DNA from: Mimachlamys varia
Taxonomy: Eukaryota; Mollusca; Bivalvia; Pectinida; Pectinidae
Direction of reading: 5' to 3'
Assembly (NCBI GenBank): GCA_947623455.1
Contig: OX392538.1
Location: 682,001-746,000 of the forward strand
Length of the DNA stretch: 64,000 nt
The notes below the pieces were generated by a model. It did not search any database. It was given only the letters and a program-made list of their open reading frames with translations, and was not told where the DNA came from. This document shows positions 59,893 to 64,000 of the stretch, piece by piece. The stretch's first letter is position 1. Each line of letters opens with the position of its first letter. A program made the position numbers and the translations under genes.

Positions 59893-61574
59893 ATAAAGGA
59901 CCATTCATGGCTGTGATCTCCAAGTGGACACTGTTCTACATCACTCCACAGCACTTCGTCTTAAAATAAACTCGAATACAAACCCTAATTCTCTATTGAG
60001 CTACTACTTACCACCAACAGTGAGTGTTTGGACCAAAAAAAAGCCTAGGCGATGAGACAACAAGGTCACAATGACCTTGAAACAGTTCTCATCTTCACAA
60101 AAACATCACTCTAGTTAGCATCTTACCCTTCACATGTAAGAAGGCTGGCTGATTTGAATTAACTACAGGTTCTAAGCTTCAGTTGAAACTGAAGTGCCAG
60201 TAATTTGAACTTGAACATTTTCAGTGCTAGAGTTCAACTTTACATACAGATAGTAGAGTATTTCTATTTTATTTGATTTTCCTCTTGTAAATCTCATATC
60301 TTCATTCCTAGAATAACATTTATAATACTGTCTTTAAACTCTTAGTCAGTCATTAACTAGCTTCAGCAAAATTTCATATTACATTTCATTAAACAACAGA
60401 ATCACAGATTACAAATTAAGTTGACCATGCTTTCCCCAGAAAAATTCGAGGCTATGACCAAATAAGTCTACTTAACAGTCCAGCCTCTGTTTGTGTTTGT
60501 GTAGTATCTTTACTGTGTGAGGATAATATCTCCTTTTATGTTTATAAACATTAGATCAACATTATCTGTATCATTGTATCTGTGTAAGAAATATCTGTTA
60601 CCTTACAGCATTAATCTGAATGACAGAAAGAAACTTGTTAGCTTAAACCAATCAAAATAAAAAAGTTTTCAAAAAACAATCTATTTTACAAATCTTTCAT
60701 CATGACAAATCAATTTCATATTTTATTTTCTAAAGCATTCAAGAACTTTATATTCAGAACAAACAACCATTCTTTTAAATCTTCCCATCTACTGAAGTTT
60801 TTCAAGCTGACTAATCTTTCAACAGGAGACCAAGGAGTCCAGAACATGGTAACAAAGCCTTGTCAGCTTAATACAAATCATATATCTTGAATATCAAATT
60901 TTGCATCTTCAGTACAAATCATTGTTTTTATTTATTTTTATTACCAGCTCATGGCAATCAATAAATGTTTCGGAGGTAAATAATTGTCATTAAGGTATTT
61001 CATGGGTAATGAGCAAAGTCAGGGACAAGCTCAATTTCATTGCTGCAATTTCTAGTATACATTGGAGCATTAATACAGAAAATTTGAAGACATTTTACCG
61101 AGCGGTTCTCAAGTTATGTTACAATAAACATGGGAACCCACTTCAGCTCAATCGCAGAAAAGGTTTTTCAGGAACTCTGTTAAATTTTTTTTTTATTTTA
61201 GCTATTTTAATCCCTAATTAATGTTAAAAGAAGCTGAACATCATGGAAAGGACAAAAAATAAAACTTATGTTGATCAAAGCAAGTTTAATTGTCATATTT
61301 TACATTTTTTATGATACTAATGCTCCGAAACCGTAGTTTGAGCATTCAATTGTTATATTTGAAAAATTTATAAATCTTTAAAATATGAGGGGCACTCATA
61401 TTTATCTGATTAGATTTATTGCTATATACATACTTACTATTTTAAACATAAAAATAAAGAGTTTTACCGTTTAGTTTTCCTCCTGTAGGTTGTAATTTAC
61501 CCCTACCCCCTAAAAATTAAAAATACGGCAAAAATCCACTTTCCCATGTTTCTCTAAAATAATAAGTCTATAAC
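59893..61574. other. No gene seen
   Basis: Unique AT-rich DNA downstream of the A-box array. The array breaks off into GATAAGGTATAAAGGACC rather than into a recognisable SINE body. Confidence 0.5.
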
Positions 61575-62480
61575 AGAATTATAACATGGAATTATCAATT
61601 AGATTGATACTTATGAAAAATACACCAAAACTAAAGAATGTGTGTATCTTTGTAAGGAAAATACTTTTCAAAAAATTGATTATTTGGCCAAAATTGTGCT
61701 GGGAAAATGGTAAAAATTTCACAAAAAATGATCTTGATTTTACCTTGACATGTAAATACATATGAAGTATATACAACTTTTAGGAACAAACATTTTGAGA
61801 ATTTGACTTCATATATTCATTCTGTATTAGGACTAAGTTTTGTTTTGATCCACTCAAGTCTAGTTGCAGTTACAGATGACGAATATGAATAATGCGGGGA
61901 ATGTAAAAAAAACTGTACAATATGCACTACTCAATCTGCATAGGGAAAATCATCCAAGCCTTTATAACAACATGATAGCATGGCATTATCATGGAATTAT
62001 CAAACAGATTGACACAAGTTTATGAAAAATACAAAAAATTAAAGAATGTTATATTGTTTGTAGTGAAAACACGCAAAAATTCCGAGTATTTGGCCAAAAT
62101 TTTGCAGCGACAATGGTAAAAATTTCACTAGAAAATAATCTAGATTGTACCTTGACATGTAAATACACATGAAGTGTAATACCACTTTCAGGAACAAATT
62201 AACATTTTAAACATTTGACTTTAGATATACATTCTCTATTAGGACTCAAGTCTAGTTGCAGTTACAGATGATGAATATGAGGAATGCGAGGAATGCAAAA
62301 AAAAAACTGAACAATATGCACTTCTCAATCTGCATAGGGAAAATCATCCAAGCCTTTTAATATTGCAACATGGAATTATCAAACAAATAAATTTAAGAAA
62401 AATATAATAAATTATTAATAAAACAAGTTTGTAGTGAAAACACTTTGCAAAAATTTGAGTATTTGGCCAAATTTGTGCTG
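61575..62480 (+). repeat. About 400-bp tandem repeat, 2.3 copies, abutting the exonuclease 3' end
   Basis: The marker CATGGAATTATCA recurs at 61585, 61990 and 62369 (steps of 405 and 379 bp). Copies share ATTTGGCCAAAATT, ACCTTGACATGTAAATACA, GTCTAGTTGCAGTTACAGATGA and CAATCTGCATAGGGAAAATCATCCAAGCC in order. The third copy is cut off 30-40 bp before the exonuclease stop codon, so the gene's 3' UTR should read through repeat DNA. Confidence 0.85.
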
Positions 62481-62506
62481 CAACAAAGGTGAAAGGTTCA
62501 ATTCAT

Positions 62507-63330
62507 TCAAGCCTCGAGATTGGCATTCACTAGATTGGTGATGGTCTTGTCCAGAACTTTCTTTGTACATTTTACCCTGTTCTGTCCTTCAGTATTTTTG
62601 AACATGAAAGTGTTCCTTAGTCCATCCTCACCATCACGTCTCATGATTGCCTGAAGATGGTATAGAGTCAACCCTGATCCCGCAATTTTTTCCGCCATAC
62701 ACTTGGATAGGATTTTCTTATCAACCAGTGAGGCCAAGGAGCTGTAGTTTTTAGCCTTTTCAGTGTTATAATCAAGCTGGCACAATACTGAATTGGGTGA
62801 AAAGCTGAAAGATAGCACATCACTTTTGGAAAGGTTTGTGTTGCTAACAAGCTTTCCTAATGCCTGCACATCAGCAACAGCATTGTGTGCGTCATAAGTC
62901 CCCTGCAACACAGAGCGGAAAAGGTCTTCCTGCTTGTATGAATCCTGCCCTGGATAAGTTTTTTTGAAAAGATGGATACTGTCAAGACATCCTGTGACGA
63001 CATCACATATTTCTTGTTCCTTATGGATGTTTTTCAACGTAGTCAACAGCACAGGAAAGTCAAATCTACGTCCATTATGCGCAATAAGAAACACATCACT
63101 GAACTTTCCGATCCAGCTTAGAAATCTTGAAGCAGCTGTTTGTATGCTCTCAGGCTTGACCACCCTGCCGTCTACAGACATGCTGCCATCGTCATTTGCT
63201 ACGATTCTGGTAATTTCTTTTGCAGCGCTTGTTTGGGGTAATTTCGGCCACACATAACTATTAAAGGTGTTACCACTCCTGAGCTCCACAGCTGCAATCT
63301 GTGTTATATGTGGCATCCGTCGTCCTCGAA
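62507..63330 (-). CDS. PML-like DEDDh 3'-5' exonuclease, main (3') exon
   Basis: Terminal coding exon of a DnaQ-fold (DEDDh) exonuclease predicted to remove nucleotides from DNA or RNA 3' ends using two metal ions. The open frame from the internal ATG (63316) is 269 codons, but it extends upstream without a stop to a good acceptor (pyrimidine tract then CAG) at 63331-63333. Numbered on the spliced 318-residue model: the HITQIAAV strand is near 52; motif ExoII is AHNGRRFD with Asp near 135; motif ExoIII is DAHNAVADV with His near 193 and Asp near 198. The spacing FLSWIG, LDSIHLFKK, YKQEDLF and a C-terminal LVDKKIL...RRDGEDGL segment match, from memory, the order of features in the exonuclease-like C-terminus of vertebrate PML-I and the PML-like exon 9 genes. 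Unlike PML, all catalytic residues are present. No RING, B-box or other domain is seen. The stop is at 62507-62509. No clear poly(A) signal; an ATTAAA-like site lies near 62357. Family call firm, PML-like subgroup probable. Confidence 0.88.
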
Positions 63331-63606
63331 CTGGGAAAAAGAGGACTTCAATTATATACTACACAAAACTTTATTGAATTCTACTTCTAAAACTTTAAAA
63401 GTTGACAGTCTTCACGATAATATAGACTTGCTAAAATTAATTTTAGGTAACATTAATTTATGAATTACTTGGACAACAAAGTTCTTTTATTATTCTTGTT
63501 TTATTTTAACCAATGGACAATGCATGAGGACTTGACTGAATGTAAGACAAAATAAATCAATAATTGTATTCATGCAGATTTTCAATAAATTGCAAATAAT
63601 ACTCAC

Positions 63607-63741
63607 TAAGATCTGTTGTCTCCAAATCAAACGTAACTAATGTTGCACTGTCAGGGGATGGTAATACTATTGGCGAAAAATTTCCAGGTGCTACTGCGTC
63701 TGGCAGTGTTTCAATTTCTGGATCTGTGTTGAGCCCCATAC
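63607..63741 (-). CDS. PML-like exonuclease, upstream exon with motif ExoI
   Basis: Exon of the same gene. It carries the first catalytic motif, TFDLETTDL, with Asp and Glu at residues 38 and 40 if translation begins at the ATG at 63737-63739 (MGLNTDPEIETLPDA...). The donor GTGAGT follows directly (63601-63606). The exon ends in phase 1, and the downstream exon begins with the two bases that complete the codon, so the reading continues DL-I-RGRR-MPHITQ without a stop. The intron is 276 bp (63331-63606). The upstream boundary is an acceptor, TTTTGCAG before GTATGG, so this is not the first exon: either a 5' UTR exon lies beyond 63.75 kb or more coding sequence lies outside the window. About 30 residues before ExoI are Pro/Asp/Glu-rich and look unstructured. 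The match in phase and motif order makes the pairing strong; the start codon is uncertain. Confidence 0.82.
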
Positions 63742-64000
63742 CTGCAAAATTGAACATAGAAAATATCCAAGCATAGATTAGAATAATAGTTCTTCTTGGG
63801 GTATAAATGTCCAGAGACAATAGTGTTGCGATACTGACAAGCTGTTGCGATACTTTTGTGGACTAATTGAATTTGTTGTATTGATGTCTTTGTTCAAACT
63901 GTCAATAATGTTACTGTTACCGTGACTGTTATGTACATGCACTCAAGCAGATTTTACGGAAACATGCAGTAAGAATATTTATGTTTAAATAATATTTTAT
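63742..64000. other. Upstream intron or promoter of the exonuclease gene
   Basis: Because the exon at 63607-63741 opens with an acceptor, this is intronic on the minus strand. No exon is visible before the window ends. Confidence 0.5.

Overview
The window is animal nuclear DNA, AT-rich and poor in genes, and is dominated by tandem repeats and small non-coding mobile elements. It is most likely from a bivalve mollusc, perhaps a scallop. The support is a spliced gene with GT-AG introns, two or more tRNA-derived SINEs (one of the V-type family widespread in molluscs), hAT- and mariner-type MITEs, foldback elements, and Helitron-like elements carrying about 155-bp internal repeats, as is known in bivalves. 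There are no bacterial operons, no CRISPR arrays and no rRNA. The species call is an inference.

Layout. 0-12 kb: short-unit minisatellites (23, 34, 83 and 97 bp) separated by unremarkable AT-rich DNA. 9.7 kb: a possible signal-peptide exon on the minus strand. 11-15 kb: a foldback element, a mariner-like MITE, a small foldback and two tRNA-like SINE remnants. 16.8 kb: a possible first exon (minus). 19-28 kb: more minisatellites, three palindromic or foldback structures (one with a clear 8-bp target duplication) and three exact 60-bp copies each carrying an E-box. 28-31 kb: a 21-bp minisatellite, a possible recursive splice site and a tRNA-derived SINE. 31.3-35.1 kb: two copies of a Helitron-like family, one with thirteen 155-bp monomers. 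35.5-35.85 kb: a possible two-exon coding segment. 36-38.5 kb: a 38-bp minisatellite. 41.8-42.6 kb: a two-length repeat. 43.0-43.4 kb: a hAT-type MITE. 44.4-47.3 kb: a 2.9-kb element with long terminal inverted repeats. 49.2-50.3 kb: a second repeat-bearing element and a SINE. 51.5-56.8 kb: further minisatellites. 57.5-59.9 kb: about 96 copies of a 25-bp unit that resembles a SINE/tRNA A-box. 61.6-62.5 kb: about 400-bp tandem repeats.

The one convincing protein gene lies at 62.5-63.74 kb on the minus strand: a two-exon DEDDh 3'-5' exonuclease resembling the C-terminal exonuclease-like domain of PML (the PML-like exon 9 group). Its last tandem-repeat neighbour abuts its 3' end. The other coding calls are single-exon guesses from splice signals and reading frame. 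No gene cluster or enzyme system could be supported; the interest lies in repeat biology, especially the A-box minisatellite, the Helitron-like elements with indel-free monomers, and the 2.9-kb long-TIR element.
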